Assembly: GCA_015061955.1 (NCBI GenBank)
Contig: SUVO01000010.1
Coordinates: forward strand, 43,986-107,985
Direction: 5' to 3'
Source of the DNA: Verrucomicrobiaceae bacterium
Lineage (GTDB): Bacteria; Verrucomicrobiota; Verrucomicrobiia; Opitutales; Intestinicryptomonadaceae
Length of the DNA: 64,000 nt
Positions 1 to 9,798 of this stretch are shown in pieces; position 1 is the first letter of the stretch; each line of letters starts with the position of its first letter. The notes under the pieces were generated by a model, which saw only the letters and a program-made list of their open reading frames with translations, had not been told where the DNA came from and made no database searches. Made by a program: the position numbers and the translations under genes.

Positions 1-23
1 TTTATAAAATGTTTTCATAGACA

Positions 24-58
24 CAAAAAAATCCTCGATAAAAATCGAGGATTTTTTT
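24..58 (-). terminator. Terminator after ptsH
   Basis: A 10-bp stem (AATCCTCGAT at 30-39 with ATCGAGGATT at 44-53) has an A-run on its left and a T-run on its right, so it can act as a rho-independent terminator in both directions. It lies just downstream of the minus-strand HPr gene. Confidence 0.85.
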
Positions 59-73
59 GTGTGTGGTTGTTTT

Positions 74-352
74 TTATTCTTCGTCAAACTTACGCTCAAA
101 GAGTTCAGTAATTTCTCTAAGCATATTTTCGGCATCATCACCTTCAGCAACAAATTTTATTTCAGACCCTTTGCCAGCAGCGAGCATCATCAAGCTCATG
201 ATACTTTTACCATTAACTTGCTCTCCGTCTTTTTCAACGTACACACTTGTTCCCGAATAATTGTTTGATATGCGTACAATCATTGCCGCAGGACGAGCGT
301 GTATTCCCATCTTGTTTTGAACTGTAAGTGTGCATGAAACTTTTTGTGCCAT
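74..352 (-). CDS. ptsH: HPr family phosphocarrier protein
   Basis: HPr-like phosphocarrier of the PTS, a small cytosolic protein phosphorylated on His by enzyme I and often on Ser by HPr kinase. The active-site motif GIHARPA is intact and the regulatory-site segment NGKSIMSLMML is recognisable. The start at 352 (MAQKVSC) is preferred because GGAA lies 6 bases upstream; an ATG at 364 would add four residues (MEID). The gene is a single unit between two terminators, with no enzyme I or sugar-specific PTS component in the window, so it may serve regulation rather than sugar uptake. That last point is inference. Confidence 0.93.
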   Translation of the reverse strand: MAQKVSCTLTVQNKMGIHARPAAMIVRISNNYSGTSVYVEKDGEQVNGKSIMSLMMLAAGKGSEIKFVAEGDDAENMLREITELFERKFDEE

Positions 353-424
353 ATCTATTTCCATTTTTAATTTTTGAAAGTTTGGTATTGTGTTGAAAGT
401 TTTAAATGCGTCAAGCGAAAAAAT

Positions 425-458
425 AAAAAAAATGCCGATTTAATTTCGGCATTTTATT
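425..458 (-). terminator. Terminator after the FadL-type gene
   Basis: Stem AATGCCGA (431-438) pairs with TCGGCATT (445-452) around a 6-base loop. On the minus strand it is followed by a long T-run. It separates the FadL-type gene from ptsH. Confidence 0.85.
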
Positions 459-501
459 AAAAATCATTTATTTGTATGTTCTATACTCGTTTTTTAAAGG
501 C

Positions 502-1776
502 TTAGAATTTATAACCAACTTGAGCGCCAATGACGTGTGCGCGACCTTCAAAGTAACCCTTTAATGTTGTTCCGTAGGCATTGCCATCGTGCATTCCAGG
601 TTTGTCGGTAAAGTAAATAAATGTGTATGCCAAATCGAAGTTCCAATTTTCATACTTATAACCTAAACCAGTCGAGAACCATATACGATCGGTACATGGA
701 ATTCTTGCATAGCGATGATAAGCATTCTTAATTGGGGTTTGGTCCCAAGCTGTACCAAAACGCAATACTAAATCGTCATTATCTAATGGATAGAAATGCA
801 TACCAACTGCTACACGTGATGTATTGCGCCAGTCTTCATCTTGAGTTGAAACTAGACCTCCTGTTGCTGTGTTTTTAATTGTGAGATCTTCAAAGCTCGA
901 CCACATTGTATAGCAATATTCTGCCATCAACGCTACTTTTTTCAAGTCGCCACGCAAACGCTGATACCAACCCAACGAGAACGAATGTGGCAAAGTTAGA
1001 TCGGCTTCAACTGGAGCTATTGCCAAACCATTTAAGTGATTGCTACCTTTTACTCTATGGCTGATTTCACTTCTCCACTGGAAACCTATTCTACCATCTT
1101 CTGCATAATTGATTGTAAAACCAATATTACCACCTACTGCCCAACTATCGCCCGATACTTTAAATTCACCAGGGCCATACATAGGTATTGCTACATAGGG
1201 TACTGCTTGTGTAAGCTTTGCGTGTAACCATTGTACCGATATACCACCACTTATAGCGAGCCAATCGTTTACTTTATAAGAAACACTCGGATTGATATCA
1301 ATGGTTGTCAAACGCGAATTTAACGCCATTTCTCTTCCAACCCATGCTTCGCCATAGTCTGTTTCCAAACCATATGGAGCTGATACTGAAAGCGAAAACA
1401 ACAAGTTTTCTTCCATTTGATGTACCAAATAGAAATTTGGTATTACACTTTCGCGACCAGCATTTCCACTTTTACCTGTTCTACCATTAACCGATGGATC
1501 GAGCGATTGTACCGACTCTGCGACGAAGTCAAATTTAGATATAACACCAAATAGTGCAGTATCTAATTTTGTTTCTCCCTTTTTTAAACCAATATTGAAT
1601 CCAGAAGATGGATTCCAAAATGCTGAAGTGGCATCAGCATTTGCGTTAACAGTGGCACCTGCGTTGGCATTGCCCATGTTAGATGCACCTTGTTCCAATG
1701 TCTGGAACCCTGCGCCCATTACAGATGTAGTATAAGCGCAAAACAGTGCGCTCAATGCAATAATTCTTTTTTTCAT
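502..1776 (-). CDS. FadL/OmpP1/TodX family outer-membrane transporter
   Basis: Predicted 424-residue outer-membrane beta-barrel of the FadL family, which carries long-chain fatty acids or other hydrophobic compounds across the outer membrane. Residues 1-21 form a signal peptide ending near VMGAG. The mature N-terminus (GFQTLEQGASNMGNANAGA) is the family hallmark, and FWNPSS is the conserved segment near residue 53. The protein ends in aromatic Phe after beta-strand-like repeats (GAQVGYKF), as expected for BAM-inserted barrels. It is monocistronic, divergent from the MFS permease gene across 266 bases. The substrate cannot be read from sequence. Confidence 0.88.
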   Translation of the reverse strand: MKKRIIALSALFCAYTTSVMGAGFQTLEQGASNMGNANAGATVNANADATSAFWNPSSGFNIGLKKGETKLDTALFGVISKFDFVAESVQSLDPSVNGRTGKSGNAGRESVIPNFYLVHQMEENLLFSLSVSAPYGLETDYGEAWVGREMALNSRLTTIDINPSVSYKVNDWLAISGGISVQWLHAKLTQAVPYVAIPMYGPGEFKVSGDSWAVGGNIGFTINYAEDGRIGFQWRSEISHRVKGSNHLNGLAIAPVEADLTLPHSFSLGWYQRLRGDLKKVALMAEYCYTMWSSFEDLTIKNTATGGLVSTQDEDWRNTSRVAVGMHFYPLDNDDLVLRFGTAWDQTPIKNAYHRYARIPCTDRIWFSTGLGYKYENWNFDLAYTFIYFTDKPGMHDGNAYGTTLKGYFEGRAHVIGAQVGYKF

Positions 1777-2042
1777 AACAGTTGAATATAAGATTTTGCG
1801 ATTTCTTATAATAAAAAGAAATCAACCTCATTATTTCAGAATTTTAAAAAAAATAAAAGCTTTTTTTACAAAAATTTTCTCAACTATCTTTTATTCAATC
1901 TATATACCCATTCCTAAAAAACACAATTCTGATATTTTTTACTATATGCAAATTTTAATAAAATTTTCAGTTGAATTATTTTTTTGTCTTTGTTTGAATA
2001 TTCGCTACAAAAATAGTATTTTAAGTTATAATTACTGAACAT

Positions 2043-3197
2043 ATGCATAATCTATTGCGATTTAGAATTGCCACATGCGCATTTTTTTTCATGCAGGGAA
2101 TTATATTCTCTACATGGACCACTCGCATTGCTGATGTTAGAACTATGTTAGGCTTATCCGAAGCCGATTTAGGAAGTATTCTGTTTGGGTTACCTCTCGG
2201 ACAACTAATTACTATGCCTGTTTCTGGATACTTAGTTTCTAAATTTACCAGCAAAAAATGTATTTTAGCTGGTTCATTGATGTATCCGTTAAGTCTTCTT
2301 CTTATAAATTCTGCACAAGGATTATGGTCGCTATTTGCTTGTTTAGTATGTTTAGGTATTTGTGCAAACGTAAATAATATTGCTATAAATACGCAGGCTG
2401 TAAGTGTTCAAAACCTCGGCGAAAAAGCTATTATGGGAACATTTCACGGAACTTGGAGTTTAGGATGTTTTTGTGGTGGTTGGCTGACAATGCTACTTAT
2501 GAAACTCAACATAGGTATAACTCAACACTTCTACCTAACTATATGTTATTCTCTCATTACTATTGCAATTTTTTGGTGGTTATTATTGGATTCCGACTCA
2601 AAAAAAGACGACTCTTCTTCTGATGATGGAAAAACCCGCGGTATGTTTTCTCCAACTCCTTTCATCTTGATGTTAGGCGTTGTTGCTTTCGGAAGTATGA
2701 GTTGCGAAGGTACTATGTTCGACTGGAGCGTTATATATTTTAGAGACGTTGTAAAAACTCCAAACGACATCAGCAACTACGGATACATCGCTTTTATGTC
2801 TATGATGGCTTTAGGCAGATTTTTATCCGACATTTTTGTACGCCGATTTGGTCCTATTCGCGTTCTACAGCTAAGTGGTATAATCATTACTTCGGGTATG
2901 ATATTAGCTGTTTTACTACCACAAATATCTACTGCTGTATTAGGATTTTTCTTAGTTGGGTTAGGGGTTTCATCGGTTGTTCCTATTTGCTACAGTGCAA
3001 CTGCAAAATCTCGACGTATGCCCACAAGTGTTGCCATTGCTACTGTTTGTAGCATTGGATTTATTGGCTTTTTACTTGGACCACCTGTCATTGGTTTTAT
3101 AGCCGATGCAACAAGTTTACGGGTATCTTTTGCACTGATGGCTTGTATAGGTTTACTTGTAACTATCATAGCTCCATTTCTTCGCATTCGCCTTTAA
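2043..3197 (+). CDS. MFS permease (YbjJ-like)
   Basis: A 384-residue major facilitator superfamily protein with about 12 hydrophobic segments. The N-terminus (FFFMQGIIFSTWTTRIADVR) and the segment GTFHGTWSLGCFCGG resemble the YbjJ/fucose-permease-like branch. Inner-membrane secondary transporter; the substrate is unknown. The ATG at 2043 has no evident Shine-Dalgarno sequence. The stop codon TAA (3195-3197) overlaps the first bases of a structured repeat element that continues to 3420, so the element forms the 3' UTR and probably the terminator. Confidence 0.85.
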   Translation: MHNLLRFRIATCAFFFMQGIIFSTWTTRIADVRTMLGLSEADLGSILFGLPLGQLITMPVSGYLVSKFTSKKCILAGSLMYPLSLLLINSAQGLWSLFACLVCLGICANVNNIAINTQAVSVQNLGEKAIMGTFHGTWSLGCFCGGWLTMLLMKLNIGITQHFYLTICYSLITIAIFWWLLLDSDSKKDDSSSDDGKTRGMFSPTPFILMLGVVAFGSMSCEGTMFDWSVIYFRDVVKTPNDISNYGYIAFMSMMALGRFLSDIFVRRFGPIRVLQLSGIIITSGMILAVLLPQISTAVLGFFLVGLGVSSVVPICYSATAKSRRMPTSVAIATVCSIGFIGFLLGPPVIGFIADATSLRVSFALMACIGLLVTIIAPFLRIRL

Positions 3198-3420
3198 AAC
3201 GTGTGTGGACGCACCACGAGGGCGATATTTTTAATTATGATGATGAAAGGCAATTCTTTGGAATTGCCTTTTTTTGTATTAGTTTGCCCTCGTGGTGCTT
3301 GTAGCTAAAAACGCACTTTTTCTTCGATTAGCGTACATAGTACGCCTACACTCGAAAAAGCACGTTTTTAGCAGACACCACACACGTTTTTTATTTCCCG
3401 TTCCTATGTTGGTCCTAATC
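3196..3420 (+). repeat. Structured stop-codon repeat element, copy 1 (complete)
   Basis: Complete copy. Outer arms AAAACGTGTGTGG (3196-3208) and CCACACACGTTTT (3378-3390) are exact complements. Inside, stem 1 GCACCACGAGGGC (3211-3223) pairs perfectly with 3286-3298 and encloses a terminator-like hairpin (AAGGCAATTC 3247-3256 with 3261-3270, then a T-run). Stem-loop 2 (3304-3372) is capped by the palindrome GCGTACATAGTACGC (3331-3345). The conserved tail TTCCTATGTTGGTCCTAATC lies at 3401-3420. The element overlaps the stop codon of the MFS gene. Confidence 0.85.
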
Positions 3421-3622
3421 AAAGGGCAATATTTTTAAATATAATGATAAAAGGCAATTCTCGGAATTGCCTTTTTTGTATTAGTTTGCCCTCGTGGTAC
3501 TTGTAGCTAAAAACGCACGTTTTCTTCGATTAGCGTACATAGTACGCCTACACTCGTAAAAGCACGTTTTTAGCAGACACCACGCACGTTTTTTATTTCC
3601 CGTTCCTATGTTGGTCCTAATC
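3421..3622 (+). repeat. Structured repeat element, copy 2 (tandem, gene-less)
   Basis: Second unit directly following copy 1. It lacks the left outer arm but keeps the terminator hairpin (about 3450-3475), the right arm of stem 1, stem-loop 2 with the same palindrome (3533-3547), the closing arm, and the tail at 3603-3622. It is about 90% like copy 1 by eye. No gene lies between the two units. Confidence 0.8.
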
Positions 3623-3945
3623 AAAGGACAATATTTTTCATCATCACTATATAAAAAATTCGCATACGCATTAGAACAAACATAGGTTGCAAGAAGTAAA
3701 ACGTGCCAGGCACGTGCTTAGGACGTCGCTTTTGCGAGTTTTTTACCTGTTGGGCACCGAAGGTAATTGCTTTGCAATGTACCTTTGCCTAACTAAATTA
3801 GATTAGAAAAAGTGCGTTATAAGCTGTGAGGTGCCTCTGTTGCGATCCCTATATACAATAAGTGCATTCCTTGGAATGCTCTTACCATTATATAAAATAA
3901 ATTATTCGCAATCGAGGCTCCGTCCTCGCACGTTTTGGCACAAAA
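3623..3945 (-). repeat. Composite of repeat-element fragments, largely inverted
   Basis: Begins with a short plus-strand fragment (AAAGGACAATATTTTTC at 3623). The rest is on the minus strand: a tail and closing arm at 3670-3706 complementary to 33117-33154; a segment at 3764-3805 complementary to 26181-26222; and 3806-3938, which is the reverse complement of the element after clpB (63874-64000), including left arm, stem 1 (CTCGATTGCGA) and a hairpin with GAGCATTCC. No minus-strand gene precedes it, so this is an orphan, rearranged copy. Confidence 0.75.
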
Positions 3946-3949
3946 AAGC

Positions 3950-3979
3950 TTGACAACTTAGGACATTGGGGGGAAACTA
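3950..3979 (+). promoter_or_regulatory. Possible mutA promoter with G6 spacer
   Basis: AAGCTTGACA with a consensus -35 (TTGACA, 3950-3955) is followed 18 bases later by a weak -10 (AAACTA). The spacer ends in six G (3968-3973). The arrangement resembles the PEP-CTERM promoters at 23800 and 31509, but the -10 is poor. It would give a leader of about 85 bases before mutA. Confidence 0.4.
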
Positions 3980-4069
3980 CTTGTTCTGGTATTCTCGAAG
4001 AGGTGTGTCTGCGTTGAAAAGGTTGCACTTTTTTGGGAAAATTTATTTTTTAACAAGGAAAAATCAAAT

Positions 4070-6130
4070 ATGAAAAGCGAAGAAAGATTGTTCTCGGAAT
4101 TCAAGCCCGCAACATACGAGGAATGGTATGCAGAAGCTGTAAAGCTCCTCAAAGGTGCGCCGTTTGATAAGAAAATGTACACAAAAACTCCCGAGGGTAT
4201 CACACTAAAGCCTATTTACAATAGAGCTGATGTTGATTTTGAACCCTCTTTGCCTGGTTATGGCGACTACGTTCGTGGTACTAAAGTTGATGGCAACAAG
4301 GTTGAGCCATGGTTGGTATCGCAAGAATTGTCGGCTGGTACACCTTCGCAATTTAACAAGAAAATTTTAGAAGCTCTCAACAAGGGGCAGACTTCTATCG
4401 AAATAGTTCTCGATGATGCTTCTGCTAATGCTGTTGATGCAGACAAGTCGGAAGTTTGTAAGGTTGGTAGAAAAGGTCTTTCAATCAGTTGTGCAGAGGA
4501 CTTCAAAGTAGCTCTCAAGGGTGTTGAAACAGAATGTGTTGAAATTAACATTCACACACAATCAGCAGCTGCCGACATTTTAGCTGCACTTTGTGCTGCT
4601 AACGAAGGCAAGCAACTCAAGGGTGGTATATACTTCGATCCAATGGGTGTTCTTGCTGCTAATGGCAAGCTCAATCGCTCGATGAAGTGTGCTTTTGATG
4701 AAATGGCAGAAATGGTTAAATTCTGCTCGAAGAACATGAAGAACTTTGGTGTAATTGGTGTTGATACAATGCCATATTCTTCGGCTGGTGCAAGTGCTGT
4801 TCAAGAATTGGCAGCAGCTATGGCAACAGCAGTTGCGTATATTCGTGCAATGCTCGAACGTGGTTTAGACATCAACGATGTTGCTCCGTTGGTACGTTTC
4901 CGTTTCTCATCTGGTTCTAATTTCTTCATGGAAATTGCAAAATTCCGTGCTGCAAGAACATTATGGGCAAAGGTTGTTGAACAATTTGGTGGTAACGAAG
5001 ATGCTCGCAAGATTAAGATGAATGCCCGTACTGCTATTTACAACAAGACTATTTTCGACCCTTATGTAAATATGCTCCGTACAACAACTGAAGCATTCGC
5101 AGGTGTAATTGGTGGTGCCGACTCTATGACTGTTGGTGCATTTGATGAAATTATCAGAGATTCTGATGAATTCTCGGAACGTATTGCACGCAATCAGCAA
5201 GTTATCTTAGCTGAAGAATGTAATTTGGCTGATGTAGTTGACCCAGCTGGTGGTTCGTACTACGTTGAAATTCTCACAAAAGAAGTTGCACAAAAAACTT
5301 GGGAAACATTCGTAAAAATTGAAGAACAAGGTGGTATGTTAGATGCTCTCAAGGCTGGCTTTGTTCAAGACGAAATTGCTAAGGTTGCAGCCGACAAAAA
5401 GAAGATGATTGATGGTCGTCGTAATTCGGTAGTTGGTACAAACAACTATGCAAATCTCTCAGAAACACTTCTTGAAAAGGGCGAATGCAAGTGCAAAGCT
5501 GTGTTTGAAGAACGTTCGGCTGAAGTTGCAAAATTGGTTAAAGATGTTGCAGTTGCAGGTTCTTCAATGGAAGCTTTGATTGATGCAGCAAAACAAGGTG
5601 CTGGTATATCGGCATTGCAAAAGGCTGTATGTAAGTGCAACGCTTCGGAAGAAGTTAAGGCTTTAGATATTCGCCGTGCAGTTGAGCATTTTGAAGCTAT
5701 CCGTATGGCAAGTATGGATTTCAAAGCAAAAACAGGTTCAGCTCCAAAGATTTTCTTGGCAACAATGGGACCATTAGTTCAGCACAAAATTCGTGCCGAC
5801 TTTATTCGTGGTTTCTTTGAAGTTGGTGGCTTTGAAGTTGTATATCCAAATGGTTTTGCATCGGCTGACGAAGCTGCAAAGGCGTTTGCTGATAGTGGTT
5901 GCAAGTATGCAGTAATTTGCTCGACCGACGATACATATCCAGAACTCGTTCCTGCAGTAACAAAGGCTATTAAGGCAGCAAAGGCCGACAGCGTTGTTTA
6001 CATGGCAGGTATTCCAGCTGCTGACTTTGAAGCTTCTTATAAGGAAGCTGGCTTAGATGGTGCAGTAAATATTAAGAGCAATAACTACGAAACGCTCAAG
6101 GCAGTTCTCACTGATCTTGGAGTTCTCTAA
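4070..6130 (+). CDS. mutA: Methylmalonyl-CoA mutase, small (beta) subunit
   Basis: The 686-residue non-catalytic partner of MutB in the B12-dependent interconversion of succinyl-CoA and methylmalonyl-CoA (cytosolic, propionate pathway). It has the mutase barrel (about residues 40-500) and a C-terminal Rossmann-like domain (about 555-686), but that domain lacks the DxHxxG cobalamin motif, which identifies the small subunit. AAGGA lies upstream of the start. mutB follows after 18 bases with its own strong AGGAAAGG site, so the two form an operon. Codon use (GCT, CGT, CTC, AAG) is more biased than in neighbours and suggests high expression. No epimerase, MeaB or decarboxylase gene is adjacent. 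Confidence 0.93.
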   Translation: MKSEERLFSEFKPATYEEWYAEAVKLLKGAPFDKKMYTKTPEGITLKPIYNRADVDFEPSLPGYGDYVRGTKVDGNKVEPWLVSQELSAGTPSQFNKKILEALNKGQTSIEIVLDDASANAVDADKSEVCKVGRKGLSISCAEDFKVALKGVETECVEINIHTQSAAADILAALCAANEGKQLKGGIYFDPMGVLAANGKLNRSMKCAFDEMAEMVKFCSKNMKNFGVIGVDTMPYSSAGASAVQELAAAMATAVAYIRAMLERGLDINDVAPLVRFRFSSGSNFFMEIAKFRAARTLWAKVVEQFGGNEDARKIKMNARTAIYNKTIFDPYVNMLRTTTEAFAGVIGGADSMTVGAFDEIIRDSDEFSERIARNQQVILAEECNLADVVDPAGGSYYVEILTKEVAQKTWETFVKIEEQGGMLDALKAGFVQDEIAKVAADKKKMIDGRRNSVVGTNNYANLSETLLEKGECKCKAVFEERSAEVAKLVKDVAVAGSSMEALIDAAKQGAGISALQKAVCKCNASEEVKALDIRRAVEHFEAIRMASMDFKAKTGSAPKIFLATMGPLVQHKIRADFIRGFFEVGGFEVVYPNGFASADEAAKAFADSGCKYAVICSTDDTYPELVPAVTKAIKAAKADSVVYMAGIPAADFEASYKEAGLDGAVNIKSNNYETLKAVLTDLGVL

Positions 6131-6148
6131 TAGGAAAGGAAATTTAAA

Positions 6149-8332
6149 ATGAGTAAAAATCCTGATTTCACAAAAGTTTTGTTCGATGCGCCAGAAGCAA
6201 AAGTATCACTTTCGCAGTGGCAGGCAGATATCGAAAAGAAAACTGGTAAAAAAATTGATGATTTGATGTCGGAAACGATGGAACAAATCAATGTAAAGCC
6301 TCTCTATACAAAGGCTGATTATGAAGGTATGGAACACCTCGACTTTACTGCAGGTATTGCTCCAAATCTTCGTGGTCCATATGCTACAATGTATGTTGTA
6401 CGTCCTTGGACAGTTCGCCAGTATGCAGGTTTCTCGACAGCTGAAGAATCGAACGCATTCTATCGTCGTAATTTGGCTGCAGGTCAGAAGGGCTTGTCTA
6501 TTGCATTCGACTTGGCTACACACCGTGGTTATGACTCTGACCACCAACGTGTTGTTGGCGACGTAGGTAAAGCTGGGGTAGCAGTTGACTCTATCTTAGA
6601 TATGGAAGTGCTCTTCGACAAAATTCCACTTTCTCAGGTATCGGTTTCGATGACTATGAATGGTGCAGTTTTGCCAATTATGGCATTCTATATCGTTGCT
6701 GGTTTGGAACAAGGTGCAAAGCTTGAACAGCTTGCTGGTACAATCCAAAACGACATTCTTAAAGAATTTATGGTACGCAATACTTATATTTATCCACCAA
6801 CTCCTTCTATGAAGATTATTGGTGATATTTTTGCGTACACTTCAAAGAATATGCCAAAGTTCAACAGTATTTCAATTTCTGGCTATCACATGCAAGAAGC
6901 TGGTGCTACTGCAGACTTGGAAATGGCATATACACTTGCTGACGGTCTTGAATACCTCCGCGAAGGTGAAAAAGCTGGCTTGAAAGTTGACCAGTTTGCA
7001 CCACGTTTGTCGTTCTTCTGGGCAATTGGTAAGAACTACTTTATGGAAGTTGCAAAAATGCGTGCGGCTCGTATGCTCTGGGCAAAAATCGTTAATGGTT
7101 TTAATCCTAAGGATCCAAAGAGCTTGGCATTGCGTACACACTCGCAAACTTCAGGTTGGTCGCTCACAGAACAAGATCCATTCAACAACGTTGCAAGAAC
7201 ATGTATCGAAGCTATGGGTGCTGGTTTGGGTCATACACAGAGCTTGCACACAAATGCTCTCGACGAAGCTATTGCATTGCCAACAGACTTCTCGGCTCGT
7301 ATTGCTCGTAATACTCAGTTGTACTTGCAAGACGAAACTGGCATTTGCCGTGTAATCGACCCATGGGCTGGTTCGTACTATGTAGAAAGCCTCACAAATG
7401 CACTCGCACGCAGAGCTTGGAGCCATATCCAAGAAGTAGAAAACTACGGTGGTATGACAAAAGCTATCGAAGCTGGTTTGCCAAAACAACGTATCGAAGA
7501 AGCTTCGGCACGTCGTCAGGCAAGAATTGACGGTGGTATGGAAACTATCGCAGGTCTTACAAAGTATCGTCTCGATAAGGAACAGCCATTGGATATTCTT
7601 GATATCGATAATTCGGCTGTTCGTGAAGCTCAAGTTAAGAAGCTCGAAAAGCTCCGTGCAAATCGCGATAATACTAAGGTACGTCAAATTCTCGAAGAAA
7701 TCACAAAGTGTGCTGAAACTGGCAATGGCAACTTGCTCGAATTGAGCGTTGAAGCTGCTAAGGCTCGTGCAAGCTTGGGTGAAATTTCTGACGCATGCGA
7801 AAAGGTATTTGGTCGTTATAAGGCAAATATCAATACAATCAGTGGCGTATATGCTAAAGAATTAACAAAAGATAAGGGTAATTTGCAAGCCGTGAGCGAA
7901 ATTTCTGAATTGGTAAAGAAGTTTGAAGAACAAGAAGGTAGAAAACCACGTATTCTCATCGCAAAGATGGGTCAAGATGGTCACGACCGTGGTGCTAAGG
8001 TTGTTGCTACTGGTTATGCTGACTTGGGCTATGATGTTGACGTTGGTCCTCTCTTCCAAACTCCTGAAGAAACAGCTAAAATGGCAGTTGAAAACGACGT
8101 ACATATTATTGGTATGAGCTCGTTGGCTGCTGGTCATAAGACTCTCTTGCCACAGTTGGCTGAAGAGCTCAAGAAGCTCGGTAGAGAAGATATTATGATT
8201 GTAGCTGGTGGTGTTATCCCTGCACAAGACTATAAATTCTTGCTCGACAATGGCGCAGCTGCAATATTTGGTCCTGGTACTAAGATTGCTGATGCAGCTA
8301 AGAAGATGCTTGAACTTCTCTTGGCAGAATAA
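6149..8332 (+). CDS. mutB: Methylmalonyl-CoA mutase, large (alpha) subunit
   Basis: The 727-residue catalytic subunit. Barrel domain motifs such as [14 protein letters not shown] and [15 protein letters not shown] are typical of MutB. The C-terminal cobalamin-binding domain has an intact DGHDRG motif (the Co-ligating His is near residue 612), followed by [17 protein letters not shown]. With MutA it makes the heterodimer that links succinyl-CoA to propionyl-CoA metabolism; in an anaerobe this would most plausibly run towards propionate production. A strong GC-rich terminator follows at 8358. Strong Shine-Dalgarno sequence and biased codon use point to abundant product. Confidence 0.97.
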   Translation: MSKNPDFTKVLFDAPEAKVSLSQWQADIEKKTGKKIDDLMSETMEQINVKPLYTKADYEGMEHLDFTAGIAPNLRGPYATMYVVRPWTVRQYAGFSTAEESNAFYRRNLAAGQKGLSIAFDLATHRGYDSDHQRVVGDVGKAGVAVDSILDMEVLFDKIPLSQVSVSMTMNGAVLPIMAFYIVAGLEQGAKLEQLAGTIQNDILKEFMVRNTYIYPPTPSMKIIGDIFAYTSKNMPKFNSISISGYHMQEAGATADLEMAYTLADGLEYLREGEKAGLKVDQFAPRLSFFWAIGKNYFMEVAKMRAARMLWAKIVNGFNPKDPKSLALRTHSQTSGWSLTEQDPFNNVARTCIEAMGAGLGHTQSLHTNALDEAIALPTDFSARIARNTQLYLQDETGICRVIDPWAGSYYVESLTNALARRAWSHIQEVENYGGMTKAIEAGLPKQRIEEASARRQARIDGGMETIAGLTKYRLDKEQPLDILDIDNSAVREAQVKKLEKLRANRDNTKVRQILEEITKCAETGNGNLLELSVEAAKARASLGEISDACEKVFGRYKANINTISGVYAKELTKDKGNLQAVSEISELVKKFEEQEGRKPRILIAKMGQDGHDRGAKVVATGYADLGYDVDVGPLFQTPEETAKMAVENDVHIIGMSSLAAGHKTLLPQLAEELKKLGREDIMIVAGGVIPAQDYKFLLDNGAAAIFGPGTKIADAAKKMLELLLAE

Positions 8333-8355
8333 TTAAATTAAGTTTTAAGTTTGCT

Positions 8356-8384
8356 TTAAAGCCCGCGTTTGCGGGCTTTTTTTT
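8356..8384 (+). terminator. Terminator after mutAB
   Basis: AAAGCCCGC (8358-8366), a four-base loop, and GCGGGCTTT (8371-8379) followed by a T-run. Classic rho-independent terminator ending the mutAB operon. Confidence 0.93.
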
Positions 8385-8450
8385 GTGTTAATTATTGTGG
8401 TTGAAAAAATATAAAAATTACTTATAGTTAGACCTTTATTTTTTATAAGT

Positions 8451-9755
8451 ATGCTAATGTTTTTAAGAAAGATAAGTTTAGTTTGGTACAATATATTTGC
8501 TTTTGTTTTTGGTGCAATATCAGGGGTAATGGTTGAATATTTTCTTGGCGATAATAAAGATATATTCAACGATATAATTGCAGTAGTTTCGCCCTTTGGA
8601 ACGTTGCTTGTTGCTATGTTGAAGACTATTGTTATACCAATAATATTCTTTTCGTTGGTGTCGGGAACATCAAGTTTGCCTCTTAAAAAATTTGGTAAGT
8701 TGGGTATAAAAGTTATTTGCTTTTATATGATAACTTCGCTTATGGCTACAATATTTGGTATAATTGTGGCAAGTTGGTTTTCGCCAAGTGTGTCGGGGGT
8801 GTCGAACGAAGTTTCGCCTTTGTTGGCACAGGTAGAATCAATAAAGGCATCGGGGGGTGAAAATGTAAATCCCATAGTTAGTATGGTGTTAGGTGCTTTT
8901 GTTAATCCTTTTCAAGCATTGGCAGAGTCGAAATTTTTATCAATTATAGTGTTTGCAATATTGTTTGGTCTAGCTTCAAGAGCCGTTATGGAAAATGCAA
9001 AATCTATCGAGAGCGAATCGGTTGCAAAAATGTTGCAGGTTTTTGATGGTATAAACAAAGGCGTATTTAAAATGGTTGGGTGGTTTTTGTACTATTTCCC
9101 TATTGGTATATTTTCGTTGGCGTTTGTGAATTTTGCATCGTATGGAGTAGGTTTGGTAAATTCGTATGCAGAAATAGCAGGGTGTGTAATTTTGGGTATT
9201 TTGTTGATGTTGTTTTTTGTGTATCCAGCCATTATATTTGTTGTGTGTCGCGAAAATCCATATAAGATTATGTTGAAAATTCGCGAGCCCATTATAACAG
9301 CATTTGCTACACGTTCAAGTGCTGCAACATTACCCATTTCGTTGCGTTGTGCTGAGCAAAATCTAAAAATACGTTCCGAAGTTTCAAGTTTTTCGTTGTC
9401 GCTTGGAGCAACGGTTAATATGGACGGTGTTTGTTTACATTTGCCAGTGTTTGTTATTTTAGCCGCAAGTATGTTTGGTATAGATATATCTATGTATCAG
9501 ATGTTTTTGGTTGTATTGAGTGTAGTTTTTGCCTCGATTGGTGTAGGTGGTGTTCCTGGTGGAAGTATATTTTTATTATTTATGGTGTTAGATGTTTTGC
9601 ATCTTTCACCCGAACAAACATCTACAATAGTGGCTTTGGCGTTGGGTATAAATCCACTTTTAGATATGTTTGAAACTGCATGTAATGTGGCTGGCGATAA
9701 CGTTGGTAATTATGTTGTTGCTAAAACATCAAATATGTTAGATAGCTATTCTTAG
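8451..9755 (+). CDS. Dicarboxylate/amino acid:cation symporter (DAACS family)
   Basis: A 434-residue inner-membrane symporter of the GltP/DctA/EAAT family for glutamate, aspartate or C4-dicarboxylates driven by Na+ or H+. The re-entrant loop signature SSAATLP, the NMDG motif in TM7 (GATVNMDG) and the TM8 pattern DMFETACNVAGDNVGNYV are all present. It follows the mutAB terminator, so it is a separate unit. Dicarboxylate uptake would fit the succinate/propionate theme of the upstream operon, but no sequence feature proves that link. Confidence 0.9.
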   Translation: MLMFLRKISLVWYNIFAFVFGAISGVMVEYFLGDNKDIFNDIIAVVSPFGTLLVAMLKTIVIPIIFFSLVSGTSSLPLKKFGKLGIKVICFYMITSLMATIFGIIVASWFSPSVSGVSNEVSPLLAQVESIKASGGENVNPIVSMVLGAFVNPFQALAESKFLSIIVFAILFGLASRAVMENAKSIESESVAKMLQVFDGINKGVFKMVGWFLYYFPIGIFSLAFVNFASYGVGLVNSYAEIAGCVILGILLMLFFVYPAIIFVVCRENPYKIMLKIREPIITAFATRSSAATLPISLRCAEQNLKIRSEVSSFSLSLGATVNMDGVCLHLPVFVILAASMFGIDISMYQMFLVVLSVVFASIGVGGVPGGSIFLLFMVLDVLHLSPEQTSTIVALALGINPLLDMFETACNVAGDNVGNYVVAKTSNMLDSYS

Positions 9756-9798
9756 TTTTGTGCGTTATAATTTTTAGTTATTAGCCGATTTTATCGGC

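Noticed and set aside
1796..2038. Open frame in the AT-rich gap between the FadL-type gene and the MFS gene
   Set aside because: Composition follows the intergenic AT bias, Phe/Ile/Lys-rich, no start signal, no recognisable domain; it occupies the divergent promoter region.
3196..3420. Integron attC site
   Set aside because: Position after stop codons and a long imperfect hairpin are similar, but the core consensus RYYYAAC/GTTRRRY is absent at the arms and the genes are core chromosomal genes; no integrase is in the window.
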